Of a DNA stretch of 64,000 bases, positions 1 to 10,854 are shown one piece after another. Source of the DNA: Agelaius tricolor (taxonomy: Eukaryota > Chordata > Aves > Passeriformes > Icteridae). The position numbers were made by a program, and so were the translations under genes. The notes below the pieces were generated by a model. The model had not been told where the DNA came from. It did not search any database and worked only from the letters and a program-made list of their open reading frames with translations. Each line of letters starts with the position of its first letter. Positions within the stretch are counted from its first letter, which is position 1. Location of the stretch: the NCBI GenBank assembly GCA_023055355.1, contig JALJCS010000028.1, positions 8,308,418 to 8,372,417 of the forward strand, given 5' to 3'.

Positions 1-3000
1 TTTAAAAACATTTACAAAGAAGAGAAGATGTATTTCACAGAAGGGAAGAGTCCAGCCAGCCTAAACAGAACCAGGACTGGGAAACTGCAGGACAAGTCCT
101 GACTATGTTAAACACTTGGGTTATGTGCTACAAGGGCGAGTGTGGCTCAAAAAATAAAGTTAAAAGCTCCATTGTTTGTTATGAGAGAATAATCATTAAA
201 AGCACGGCAGCAGCCGGGTCTCAGCGAGGGTGGGTCTCCCCTCAGCAGCAGGAGGCACCTGAGCACCCAAGTGATTTTTCCATTTTCCCAGAATGGCAGC
301 AAGGAAACACAAATTACAGAGCTTGGGCACCTTTGCCCATGCAACCACTCATTCACTGGGCTGGAAAACTGTCAAGATCTTGGATTGAATTTGATCCATG
401 TCCATTTTCACCAGGCCCAAATAGCCAGGGTCTGTATTAGAATGTCCAGCTCACAGCAACTCCCCTCCTATTCTAACTCAGAATTATCCCCACTGCCTGG
501 GTGTCCCTTTCCCAAAGGGTCTCTGCTGGGAGCTGCTCTGCAGCACCACATGGACCTGAAATCCAGAATTTACCCTGGCACAAAGAGGAATAAGCCATCA
601 GGCAAAAGCAGCCATAAAGCACCTGCAGCCTGTGGTGCTGGGGGCTCAGCAAGATAACTTTGCATTAAATTTCCTATTTTATTTCCTTGCTACCTGCAAC
701 AGGAAAAAACTCAACCTCTCATTTCCTTCCTCACAGCCACTTTCTGTTTGGTGTTTTGAGCAGCTGCTGCAAACTAGCTGCAGTCAGGAGCCAGATTTTC
801 AATTTGCTCTTCTTTAAAGGCCACGGGCAGAGCAGAGTCTGCTGGCTAAAGGGACAGAATGACAGGGTGAGGAGAGGGCAGTGACAGCCCAGAGCTCACA
901 GGCAGGAGGGGAAGGATGCTGGGATGCCAACAGAGCAGAACCAAGTGGCAGAAAGGAGAGCACTGAGCACGGCTTTGGCTTTCTGAATTAGCCTTGGAGA
1001 TTCGATGGGAAAATGTAATGGAATCTTTGCATCCTCTTTCTTTCCATGAGCACCAGCTGCACAGGTGTGTGCTGCTCTGGACTGCACAGCAATGCTGCCA
1101 AGCCACACTGTGGGGCTTTGGGAATGGAATGAGCACACAACCCCTCTGCTCTGGGGTGCTCTGGGGAGCCAAGGTACTCACTCAACCCCCTGAGAAGAGT
1201 TTGCCTTGAAAGACATTGCTCCCACCCTTCAGCAGCCCCCAATCAAAATACAACTGCTGACTACACATGTGATTCCTTTGGTGGCAGAAACAGAAACATT
1301 TCAGAAACCCTTTGACACCAAAAATACATTCTTCCCCTCCTCGGACTTCTCCTTTACCAGAAAGATTCCTCTCCCTGTGCCATTTCCCAGCCTGTCACCC
1401 TCATCTCTTGGCTCCCACCCTGGAGCCAGACAAATTCAAAGCACAGAGCTCCCATGGGCCAGAAGGGCTTTTACAGCACCCACTTACAGCCATTCCCTGC
1501 TAACGGGTCATGCCCTGCCTGCTCCTCCCTGCACATTATTTATTTACCACTCTCCTCTTCCTTCAAAGCTTCATTGATTGCTGCTGCTCCGGCTGTGTGC
1601 TCCCTGCCTGGGGAGCCACAGTGAGGACAGCACTGGCTGCTCCTTAGACTCAGTTCTGTCACTGTCAGGATGCACAGAGCAAACCTGGAGATTTGAACAG
1701 ACCCCTCGGATTACCAGATCACAAACCCCCCCAAACCCACACCTCTTGTTTTCACTGCTGAATCAGAACCAGCAGAGGGATTGGAAATGTGCCTCCCTCC
1801 TCTTGGCAAAATCCAAACACAGGCATCTGATCTCATTCACCAGCGTGGCTGAGCTCTTGTCCCCCAGGGCTCTCATCTTTACTGAATCTTTGTCTTCCCT
1901 TATCTCTGACAATGGGCACGGCAAGATGCTTGGTGGTAACAGATTTATCACAGGCACTGAGAATTGCTCAGTCCACAGCACCAGAGCACTTTCCCCTTCT
2001 CCTCTTCCTGAACCTCTTTTGTGGGGTTCCAGCTGACCACAGGAGGAAAGGCAGCCAAGCATCTACTCAACTTACAAATGACAAAAAATAGCACATGAAA
2101 TCCTGCTAAGTTGCAAAAAACCCAAGATGACAACACCCAACAAACTTGCACAGGACAGAGCTGACAGAGCAAAGTCCCTCCAGTGCCCTTCAGCCACTTT
2201 GGGCAGCGGTGACCAGCCACAGCACAATCAAACCTTGATTCATTTTTTATCACCTCCTTGATGCTCCGTGTTTCTAGCTCATCACCAGATGGTTGTGCCT
2301 GTTACCTTGGCTGTGCTTTGGAGACCTCATAGGTGCAAGCTGCTGTTGGTAAGCACATGTCCCGCCCTCATGTGAATTAGCCAAGACTGAGGGAGCCCAG
2401 CAAACTGGTGCAGGGCAAAGTGGCCTCCTTCCACTGGCAGGAGACTGTGAATTGCCCAGCAGTTCTCCCCACTCATTGCCTTGGCACCAGTCTTACAGCA
2501 GAAAATTAAATCCAGTCACACTGCTTCTCTTATGTCACAAAAAACAGAGGAAGAGGCCATAAAAACCCCAGCCAGCAGCATAACTGATTCTGAACACAAT
2601 GTTTTTCTCTGCTCTGAATGAGAAGTCAGCAGCTCTGATTGCATGAGCACAAATTCCCCTGAAACCTTCCATTACAGAGAGACAACTGAACTCTAGTAGT
2701 AATTTAGGCTGGTCCTTGTTTGTTTACCTCGGTGCAGATTATCTGTTAGATCTTATGGGTGAGTGAATCACCCCGTGCTCCACAAGTGCAGCTGGCTCTC
2801 CCCAGGAGAGGGGCACAGCAGCAGCAGCTCTGCACATGGATCCCTGCAAAGGGGCTTCTCCCAGCTCTGCCTTTTCCCTCCCCTCTTTGGCTGCTTGCCT
2901 TGACTGAAGAAAAATTTCTGGTGGGAGGGCTAAGAAGAGCCAAGTGACAGGCTGTGTCCTCTACCATACCAGGCAGTTGTAGCTTCTGGGCTGGCTGTGT

Positions 3001-6000
3001 GCACCACAGGTTTACAAACCCAAAAGGATGATTTGCTTAGGTAATGCAGAAAAATCTCTCTGCAAGAGCTTAGAGAGCAAGGAGGGGATTCCTGCTAAAT
3101 TCTAAACAGAGGTGCTGGGAAGACTCATCATGGGAAGCAGAACCAGGAGGACAGGAATGCATGGAATTAATCTGGAAGACATGAATGAGTGTCACCATGA
3201 AATCACCAACCACCAAGTGACATTTAGCACATGGTAGAGACTCGCTGTCAAATCTTATTAACTGCATCCTTGTGCCACAGCAGACAGCCCTGCCCACAGA
3301 TCAGAGACCACAGCATTACAGTGCAAAAATCATTCATGAGCCTGCTGCTGGCTCTGCAAGGAGCCAGAGAATGAAGGAGGAAAAGGAATCCTAATGGAAA
3401 ATTGTTCCCATCATTTAGAAACCTGGACTAACCAATATTCTGTCCAGTTCCCTTACAGCCCTGGCACCAATTCCTACATGGATAATCAGGCAGCCCTTCC
3501 TGACAAACACTGCAGAAGCTGTGCTCCCCTCTCTGTGTGTCACTGGCTATGCCTGGCACCACTGGTAACTGCTGAAAAGCCCCAAAAATGGCACTCAACC
3601 TGCAGGAGCCTCTGGTGGAAGCAGCTTCAGTGAGGGGATGTCCCCTCCCTCCCTGTCCTGCTGTCATGTGCACACAAAGCTCATTCATTATTTTTCATCT
3701 CTCCCCAGCCACTGATTAAAGGGGCATCTCACCCAATTCCCCATCCTTTCCCATGCCCAGCAGTGTCCTCCCTCTCTCTGCTTTGGCAGCTGTCTTTCCT
3801 TCTCCTCCCGGCCCATTTGCCTGCTGTTGTCTGCCTAATTATTTTTACAAGGCTCAATAATTGCCGCAATCTTCCCCATTTTTCATCTCCTTCCTGCAGC
3901 AGCGTTTGGCAGGCAGGGACCTCCTGCAGCAGCTGTGCTCCCTGGCTGCCCACCCTCCTCCTGCCGAGAGCAGGGTGCCAGAGCAAGGCTGTGCAACCTA
4001 ATCCTCTATTTACCTTTCCCTCGGTGGCCATTAGCCAGAGGAGCAGCTTTGGGAGTCACTTAGCAACGTGCCACAAACCAAAGCCCTGATGTCACCAGCA
4101 GAAATTGCATCTCAGAAACACCCAATTGTCTCATGCCCTGAGCCACGGGGCTCCATTCCTCAAAAATCGCTGCTTCTGGAGGATTGATCTTTGGCTCGCT
4201 GGCAGATGAGGCAGCAGCACAGTGATTTCTGATTAAAAATAATCTCCCATTCTTCAGTGATCACACTGGCTAGGGCTCAGGGCTCCTGCTGCCTCTCTGA
4301 CATGCAGCATTGGACAAGAGCACAGCTCAGACACCGAGGGGACACAGCCTAGATCCTACAGCAGTCCCCTCAACTCTTCCAGTTATTCACCTATGAAGAT
4401 GAATTACAGATTTTAGACACCTTTCTCCACATTTTGCCATTTGCTTATGGTCAAACAAGCAATTTCCCCCCCCTCGAAACAGCAGGGAGGAAACATGGCA
4501 GTAAATACAGAAATTACACTGACAGCACAGTTCCTAATGCAACTTCTTGGTGTTTCAAGAATCCTGTCAGGCCCCTAAAAACAGAAGTCACAGCTCTTGA
4601 GAATTTTCAGTTCTTTGTGAATTTTCAGATAAAATTGACCCTGGCTCTCAGTTTGGAAGCCACTTCCCTGAGAGGTCACTCTTGTCCAGCTGTGCAAGCT
4701 GCCCAGGGTCATGGAAAGGGAGGGCAGCTCCTCACTGGTGCTCTTCAAACCAAGATTCTTCCTCATTTCCCACACTTGACAAACCAGGACTGCATGGTGG
4801 CTTTCCAAGCATCAAATCCCAGATCCTGCAGGAAGCAGCACTGGTGATTCAATATCCAGCATTATCCTGACACCAAGTACCTCTGGCTGATTGTCACAAG
4901 ACTCCTAAGAACAGGACAAATTCTAGATTTGTCCATTCAAGAGCAGCTGAGGAAAACAGCTCAAAGAGGAGAACGAATGAATAGTTCTGCTGCTGCACAG
5001 CACCAAGCAGGGCATTTATGGGGAGCACACAGCACAGCATCCCCTCCTCAGAGCCACCTCTGTGGGACAGGACCACACCTGGGGAGCACACAAACACGCC
5101 CTGCCTTTTCCAGAGCCTGCACCCAGACCTTCTGCAGGTGTTTCCAGGGGTTCCTTCCAACCGCCAGCGCTGTCCTGCTCTCTTGCAGCTTGTTGTTTCT
5201 AAGAGCAGTGGTGTGAAAAAACAGGAAGCCATGCAGAGGAGAGAGAGAATAGAGATTAAGGCATGAAACTGCAGTAGCCCCAGCTTCCCCTGCACTCACC
5301 CCACCCCCTCTTCCCTTCCCACCCCCTCACCACAGGCCACATTCTCGATGAGAAATGCTCAGCTCTTGACGGGAAACTGGGTACGGAGCTGGGCGGCCGG
5401 AGAGGAGGGAGGGGAAACCCAGCAGCAGCGCAGCTCCCGGGCTCTGATGGCCACAGGGTACCAGGAACGGGCTCAAATCACACTCTGCTCCACAGCTGCC
5501 TCCATTTGGGCCTTCAAGGAAAAGCTCATAACTCCCTTATCCTCAAAAGTTCAGATTTGCAGCTTCAAAGATCCCTGGGGACCATTCTGCAGGCTGTCTG
5601 AGCTCCATCTGTGGTTTGCTGCAATCCAAACAGGTGTTTGCACCACTCTATGCCCATGTAAAAGTTAAAGGAATGAGGACTCTGAGTCACATCTCTCTAT
5701 TGAAGAAAGCCAGCAGATCCTCTTGTCTATAGCTCTCTATTCACAGCTCTCCCAACTCACCCCATGCTGGGAAATTGTGACACAAATTTTATGTTTTGCA
5801 GGACTCTTCATTGCTCACACCCTTATCTCCTCAGTCTCCAACACAAGGCTGAGAGATTAAAAGGGTGGAGATGAAGAAAGAACAAGAAGTTGGGGCAGAA
5901 ACACTGGTAGGGGACAGAAAAGTCAAGCAAACCACCAAGAACATGCCAGCACCAAAACCACACCAGCACCTCAGTTTCCAAGGCAGAGAAAATATTTCCA

Positions 6001-7200
6001 GCTTTGCCCAGCACGTAACCATGGCTGTGCTGTGTCAAGCAACTGTCTGGATAAAAGAGGAAAGGAGGAAATGTCTTGGGAACGCTGGTGATGCTGAAAG
6101 CCAGGACAAAGCCAAACACCACACACAGCTTGGCCAGTGCTTGAAAATTCAGGTGAATTCGGGTGGGATGAGCCTGCACAGCCTGGGCAGTGCACAGGGG
6201 GAAGGCACAAATGACCTGGCAGCACCCAGAGCCAGTGGCAGCCCAGCATCAGATCAAGGCATTAACACACTGAGACATCAGTACTGCACCGTGCTTTGGT
6301 CAATCAAAAGCCTTTTACACCTGTACTAACCCAGCCCCATGCAGATAATTTGTCCTGCTTTTCTATATAACATGAAAAACCATTGTTAATCACCAAAACC
6401 AAGGAGGAGGGAGTAAGGACAGGCATGAGGCCACACCAAGGAGAGGAATTAGACAGTCTGATATCTACTGGTGGGAAAGGGGAATGCTCTATTTCCTTAG
6501 TCCTACCCAAATCCTCTCTGCTGCTCACGAGGGGATGTGCTGGGCTGGAGTTTATTTATAAAACCTATAAGAATGTTGACCTAAGGCTATAACTCGGAGA
6601 AAAATAAGCAGAGGTCAGGTTTTCTAAATGCAGTCACAAACCCCAGGGAGAATCTTACCAGCAAGGACCCTCGGCTTTCAGAGGGAAGCAGAACTCAGGA
6701 GAGGCCCCAGCACTTGTGATCTGCCAAGGAAACTGCAAACCATGAGCCAGCCCCTGGTTTAAGTGCAGCCCCTGCTGCAGCTCCCTGTTCCAGCCCCAGA
6801 AGCCAGGCAGGGTCTGCAGGGAGCTCGAGTGAGCCTGGGGGGGATTCCCAGCACCTCTCCTTGCTGGCAGAGGTAGCCAGCCTTGCCAGGCTCTTTGATT
6901 TTTTTGTCTTTTTAAATCACTGATGAAGAGAGATGCTCCTACAAGTGGTGATTCTGAGCAGGGCCTTTATCTAAATGCTCTGAATCATTCTTTGTAAGAG
7001 ACCATCCCTGCTGACAGCTGAAGCAGCCTCTGGAGAGGGCAGACAGCAGTGGTGATTAACTCTTGTGTGGCAATGGCATCAGAACACCCATGTGAGAGAC
7101 TGAGCTGTTTGCTCAGCTCATTATCCAAACCTGCTCCAGCAAAAAGCCAAGGCTGGTGCAGTTGGAGGAGGAAGAACACTCAGTCTGCGATCCAAACCCG
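1..7200. other. non-coding, no gene recognised (expected PIK3CD side)
   Basis: I examined the open frames on both strands; none shows a recognisable domain or a conserved exon with splice sites. By vertebrate gene order PIK3CD should lie to the left on the minus strand, so this may be intergenic or its long 5' intron (inference). No interspersed element was recognised. Confidence 0.5.
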
Positions 7201-7289
7201 CAGATAACTCAGCCATGGCCATCCCTACTGCTCTGATCAGGAGTCCATGAAGTCCTCCTCACCTCGGGGAGGATTCCCCAGCCCAGCAC

Positions 7290-7620
7290 GGTGGGGATGC
7301 TGCTGGAGGGACGGGCAGGAGGAGCCCGCAGGTGCAGACGGCGCTGACCGTTCCCATCTCTGGCAGAATTTCCGCTCTTTGGCACAGCACCGACGCGCAT
7401 TTATGGGTCCGTTTTCCGGAGGGGCCCCGGTACCTCGCAGGGAGTCCCGGTACCGCGCAGGGAGCCCCGGTACCGCGCAGGGAGCCCCTTTGGGCCCCCG
7501 AACGCGCATCCCCGGCGGATGCGGCACCGCTGCCCCATCTAGCGGCAGCCGCACCGGGAGAGCTCCGGACAGCGCCAGACAGCGCCCGTCTAGCGGCCAG
7601 TTGCTGTAAATGGCCGCAAA
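7290..7620. promoter_or_regulatory. unassigned CpG island
   Basis: A CpG-dense block in otherwise CpG-poor sequence, with three tandem 20-bp units around CCCGGTACCGCGCAGGGAGC at about 7428-7490. No coding exon is recognised. It could be the promoter or non-coding first exon of PIK3CD on the minus strand. Confidence 0.5.
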
Positions 7621-8594
7621 TATCTGAAAAATAGCGCTTTATTTGTGTGTTCCCCCTGTCTGGGCCGGGCCCTGCAGCCCATGGCCGCTACCGCAACACA
7701 AAGCACCGAGGGGCGAAAAATTCCTCACTCTGAACCCACAACAGCCGAAACCGCCCGAGCGCCTGGCAGCCCCTCAGAAAACACCCTGGGCTACGAAATT
7801 CACTTTACAGGCTCCTATAGCCTCTCGTTTTTAAGAGGAACAATCCCAACATGAGCAATCTTTACTCAAGGCACATTACAGCAGCTCTGGCCGTGCCTTT
7901 GCTGGGACCTCACCCCAGACAGCCCCGCAGCTGAGGGCAGCGGGTCCCAAACCTCGGGAAAGAAACTCGGCTCGTGGAACTGACCTGGTGGAAGAAATGG
8001 TCACCGCTCAGCTCCGTCCTTCCCGGCCAGGTGGCTGCTGGGCTGCTCCAGAAACAGCCCCTGGTCAGGCACAGGAGTTTTCGGGGACCCCCGAGCCGTG
8101 GGGACCGTGCGGGTCCCGTCAGCACCGAGCTGCAGGTGTGAGGGTGAGGAAGGTGAGGGGCACCGCCCTCACAGGCCCCGCCCCTCGGCTCACCTGGGCG
8201 CAATCACTACCCGGCCCTTCAGAACCGGGCACAGCTGCTACTCATCCACAGGAGAGGGGTTTATTCTTAAAAAAAAAAAAAAAAAAAATTATATATATAT
8301 AAAAAACCCCAAATCCACCACCAAAAACTCCAGCAAAGCCCTCTCAAAAAGCCCCTCTTGGGGCCGGTTCCAGCCTGCACTGGGCCCACCACAGGGCTCC
8401 TGAGGAGGTCCCATGCCCTGGACCTGGGCAATGGAGAATATAACTGCATTTCCAGCACTGTTTTCATCGTGTTGGTGGAATTTAAATATGACGCTTAGAA
8501 TCACTTTTTAAGTATAAAAGTTACAAAACAACAACTATAAAACTGAATTTCAGTTGTATATTCTTTCAAGAAAAGCATCAACATAAATTATAAA
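7621..8594. other. non-coding stretch with an A20 run and TA repeat
   Basis: Moderately GC-rich to 8250, then A20 at 8269-8288 followed by a short AT repeat to 8300. No gene seen. Confidence 0.5.
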
Positions 8595-9347
8595 GGCACA
8601 ACTCTTAGGAAATCTTTATTAATATAACATACAACAAGTGCTGCTCCTCACATAACAATATTTGAACTCCTCTCTCATAAACTTAAAACATGGTTCTTAT
8701 TAGAAGAATATCTTGTCTCTGAACCCTTATTTGGAGAGAAAAGCATAAAAACTACTCTCCCTGAAATCAAAAAGGAAGAGATCCTTACACAGTAATTACA
8801 ACATCGTTTATAAGAAACACATTAACAATGAACGTATGCAAACATACATAACCAGCATCAATATAAAATAACCTGTATGAAAAATCCCATATAAATTCAC
8901 TTTAAGTACAACCCCACAAGATTTCCAGTATTAATCCAAGTATCCTTGGTGTTTGTTGGTTTAAGATATTTTCCACCAAAACCAGACCTATATTGCTTTT
9001 CCATAGACCTTGAAAGAAAAGCTCCAAAATAAATTAAGGACACTTGAAAGAATAAGCGCCCTGCATGAGGCAAGGACTGGCCTGTGCAGGACTCCTTCAG
9101 ACCCAGAGGACGCGCGGCACCATTCGCTTGCCCGGTGCTGCAGCTCCCTCTCGGGCTGCCTGGAGGCTCGAACATCAAAATCACAATTTTCCCCAGATCC
9201 AACCCGCGGGGTCAGCGGAGCAGCGCGGTCCGGTCTCCTCGGGGACCAGGGGCGCATCTCGGGCACCGCACGGCGCTTCCCTCCGGGCGGGCTTTGGTGG
9301 CTCTCAGGGACCCGGCGGCGCCCCGAGCCCTGCCCGGAGCCGGGCTC
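8595..9347 (-). other. candidate 3' UTR of the forkhead gene
   Basis: Below the forkhead stop codon the sequence changes from very GC-rich to AT-rich (about 8420-9010). An AATAAA signal on the minus strand lies at 8620-8615 (TTTATT on plus). No other coding signal is seen. The exact end is inferred. Confidence 0.4.
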
Positions 9348-10226
9348 TCATCTGAAGGCGGGGGACAGCCGGGTCCCCCTCTCGCAGGCCCCCGCCGTGT
9401 CCCGCTGGGCGGGGCGCAGCGCCCAGGCGGGCAGCGGCAGCCCCGGGGGCACGGCCGGGCTCCGGGCCGGCAGCTCCGGGTACCGGCGGGGCAGCACCAG
9501 CGCTGCCCAGGGCCCCTGCGGCCAGCCCGGGGGCACCGGGCAGGGCGGCGGGGGCCAGAGAGCGGCGGGGCCCGGGCGGAGCTCGGGGAGCTGCGGGGGC
9601 TCGGCGGGGCCCGGGGCGATCCCCGAGGGCGGCGGGGGCCGGAGAGCGGCGGGGCCCGGGGCGGTCCCCGAGGGCGGCGGGGGCCGGAGAGCGGCGGGGG
9701 CCGGGGCGGTCCCCGAGGGCGGCGGGGGCGATGCGGGCGGGCGGCGGCGGCGGCGGTGGTGGTGGTAATTCCCCCCCGGGTACATGTCCTGGAAAGCGGG
9801 GTCCAGCACCCACTCGCCGGCGCGGCCGTGGCGGCAGGGCAGCCGTCGGAAGCAAGGGTTGAGGCTGAGGTTGTGGCGGACGCTGTTCTGCCACTGGCGG
9901 CCGGGGCCGCGGTAGAAGGGGAAGCGCTCCGCGATGTAGGCGTAGATGCCGCTCAGGGGCAGCCGCTGCCCGGGGCTGGCCCGGATGGCCATGGTGATCA
10001 GCGCCACGAAGGAGTAGGGAGGGCGCCGCGGCCGGCCCGCCGTGCCTGCCTCGGTGCCCGGCTCCGTGCCCGGCTCGGTGCCCCGCGCGGTGCTGAGCTC
10101 CGTGCCCCGCTCGGTGATGCGCTCGGTGTCCCGCTCGGTGCCCCGCTCGGTGATGCGCTCGGTGCCCGGCCCGGTGCCCGGCTCGGTGCCCGCCGCCCGC
10201 CGCTCGCCGGGGTCGGTCTCGGCCAT
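9348..10226 (-). CDS. divergent single-exon forkhead box (FOX) transcription factor, 292 aa
   Basis: Start ATG at 10226-10224 in GGGGCCATGG, a strong context; the frame is open further upstream only from a GTG. Stop TGA at 9350-9348. Residues about 1-65 are Thr/Glu/Gly/Arg repeats. Residues about 66-160 form a forkhead domain: RPPYSFVALITMAI, LSGIYAYIAERFPFYR, the recognition helix with WQNSVRHNLSLNPCF, then WVLDPAFQDMYPGGNY. The usual KG(S/N)YW of wing 1 is shortened to AGEW, and the basic end of wing 2 is HHHRRRRR. The C-terminus is Pro/Ala-rich with a 15-aa repeat. Forkhead proteins bind DNA through helix 3 and regulate transcription; here its contact residues (N114, R117, H118) remain. 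The domain resembles the FOXE/FOXS/FOXC/FOXL-like group, but I cannot assign a class. It lies about 0.6 kb beyond the likely end of TMEM201. A nearly intronless form is usual for several FOX classes. Confidence 0.8.
   Translation of the reverse strand: MAETDPGERRAAGTEPGTGPGTERITERGTERDTERITERGTELSTARGTEPGTEPGTEAGTAGRPRRPPYSFVALITMAIRASPGQRLPLSGIYAYIAERFPFYRGPGRQWQNSVRHNLSLNPCFRRLPCRHGRAGEWVLDPAFQDMYPGGNYHHHRRRRRPPASPPPPSGTAPAPAALRPPPPSGTAPGPAALRPPPPSGIAPGPAEPPQLPELRPGPAALWPPPPCPVPPGWPQGPWAALVLPRRYPELPARSPAVPPGLPLPAWALRPAQRDTAGACERGTRLSPAFR
9590..9740. repeat. 45-bp coding tandem repeat in the forkhead C-terminus
   Basis: About three copies of a 45-bp GC-rich unit, encoding PPPPSGTAPGPAALR-type 15-aa repeats on the minus strand. 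The length is a multiple of three, so copy changes keep the frame. Confidence 0.75.
10050..10195. repeat. coding repeat of Thr-Glu-Arg/Gly units in the forkhead N-terminus
   Basis: On plus, many copies of CCGCTCGGTG, GCGCTCGGTG and CCCGGCTCGGTG-like units. On minus they encode GTERITERGTERDTERITER-type repeats and GTEPGTEPGTE. Units are 9-12 bp and stay in frame. Confidence 0.75.
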
Positions 10227-10854
10227 GGCCCCGCGCTCCGCTCCCCCAGCCCCGCAGCCCCTTCTAAAGCCTCTCTCCGCCACCCCCGGCCCAGCCCAGT
10301 CTGGTCAGTTCGCGGTCGCCGCCGGGTCAGGACGGGGCACGGCTCGGGGCAAAGCTCAGCGCTGGGAGCCGGTCCCTGCCAGCAAAGGCGGCGGAATCGC
10401 CATCGTTCCCTACCCCCGGCGGCATCAGCTGCACACCCGCCACGTCCAGGGGCAAACACAGCCCCGAGCCCCGCCGGGAGCTGGCCCCGGGGCCGCCCCG
10501 GTCCTGCCGGTACCGGAGGGTGGTGGAGAAGCTGCTCCACTGCAGCAACGTGGATTCTACCGGGGTCACACCTGTGCAAGCACTGCGAGTCGTTGCATCC
10601 TTCAAAACACACCTGTCTGCAGAATTAGTAGCGAGCTGTTGCCAGTCATTTAATTAAAATACATCCTATTTTAAAAAATGTTGATCAGCTCATGCCACCT
10701 GCCCCCTAATTTACATTACAAAATAAAACCATAATTTAAAGACCATACAGTAATACATAAACACCCTCAGCCATGATTTCATGAAAAAAGAAACCACTTA
10801 AATGCCTAATGAACACAGAAGTACAGTGTGCACAGAGCTGGACCACTCACACTA

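Larger units (their letters stand above)
9100..10560. promoter_or_regulatory. CpG island over the forkhead gene and its promoter
   Basis: Dense CpG from about 9.1 to 10.55 kb, covering the whole forkhead coding exon and about 330 bases upstream. The promoter is expected at 10.25-10.6 kb. No clear TATA box was seen. Confidence 0.6.

Noticed and set aside
1..7200. PIK3CD coding exons
   Set aside because: Expected by gene order, but no frame resembles the conserved N-terminal, RBD, C2 or kinase segments of PIK3CD.
8269..8300. A20 run as the tail of a retroposed gene
   Set aside because: No gene-like sequence or target-site duplication was recognised upstream; it is followed by a TA repeat and is better read as simple sequence.
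9084..10628. 514-codon open frame on plus through the forkhead gene
   Set aside because: It is the antisense shadow of a very GC-rich coding exon; its protein is Arg/Gly/Ala-rich low complexity with no domain, while the minus strand has a clear forkhead.
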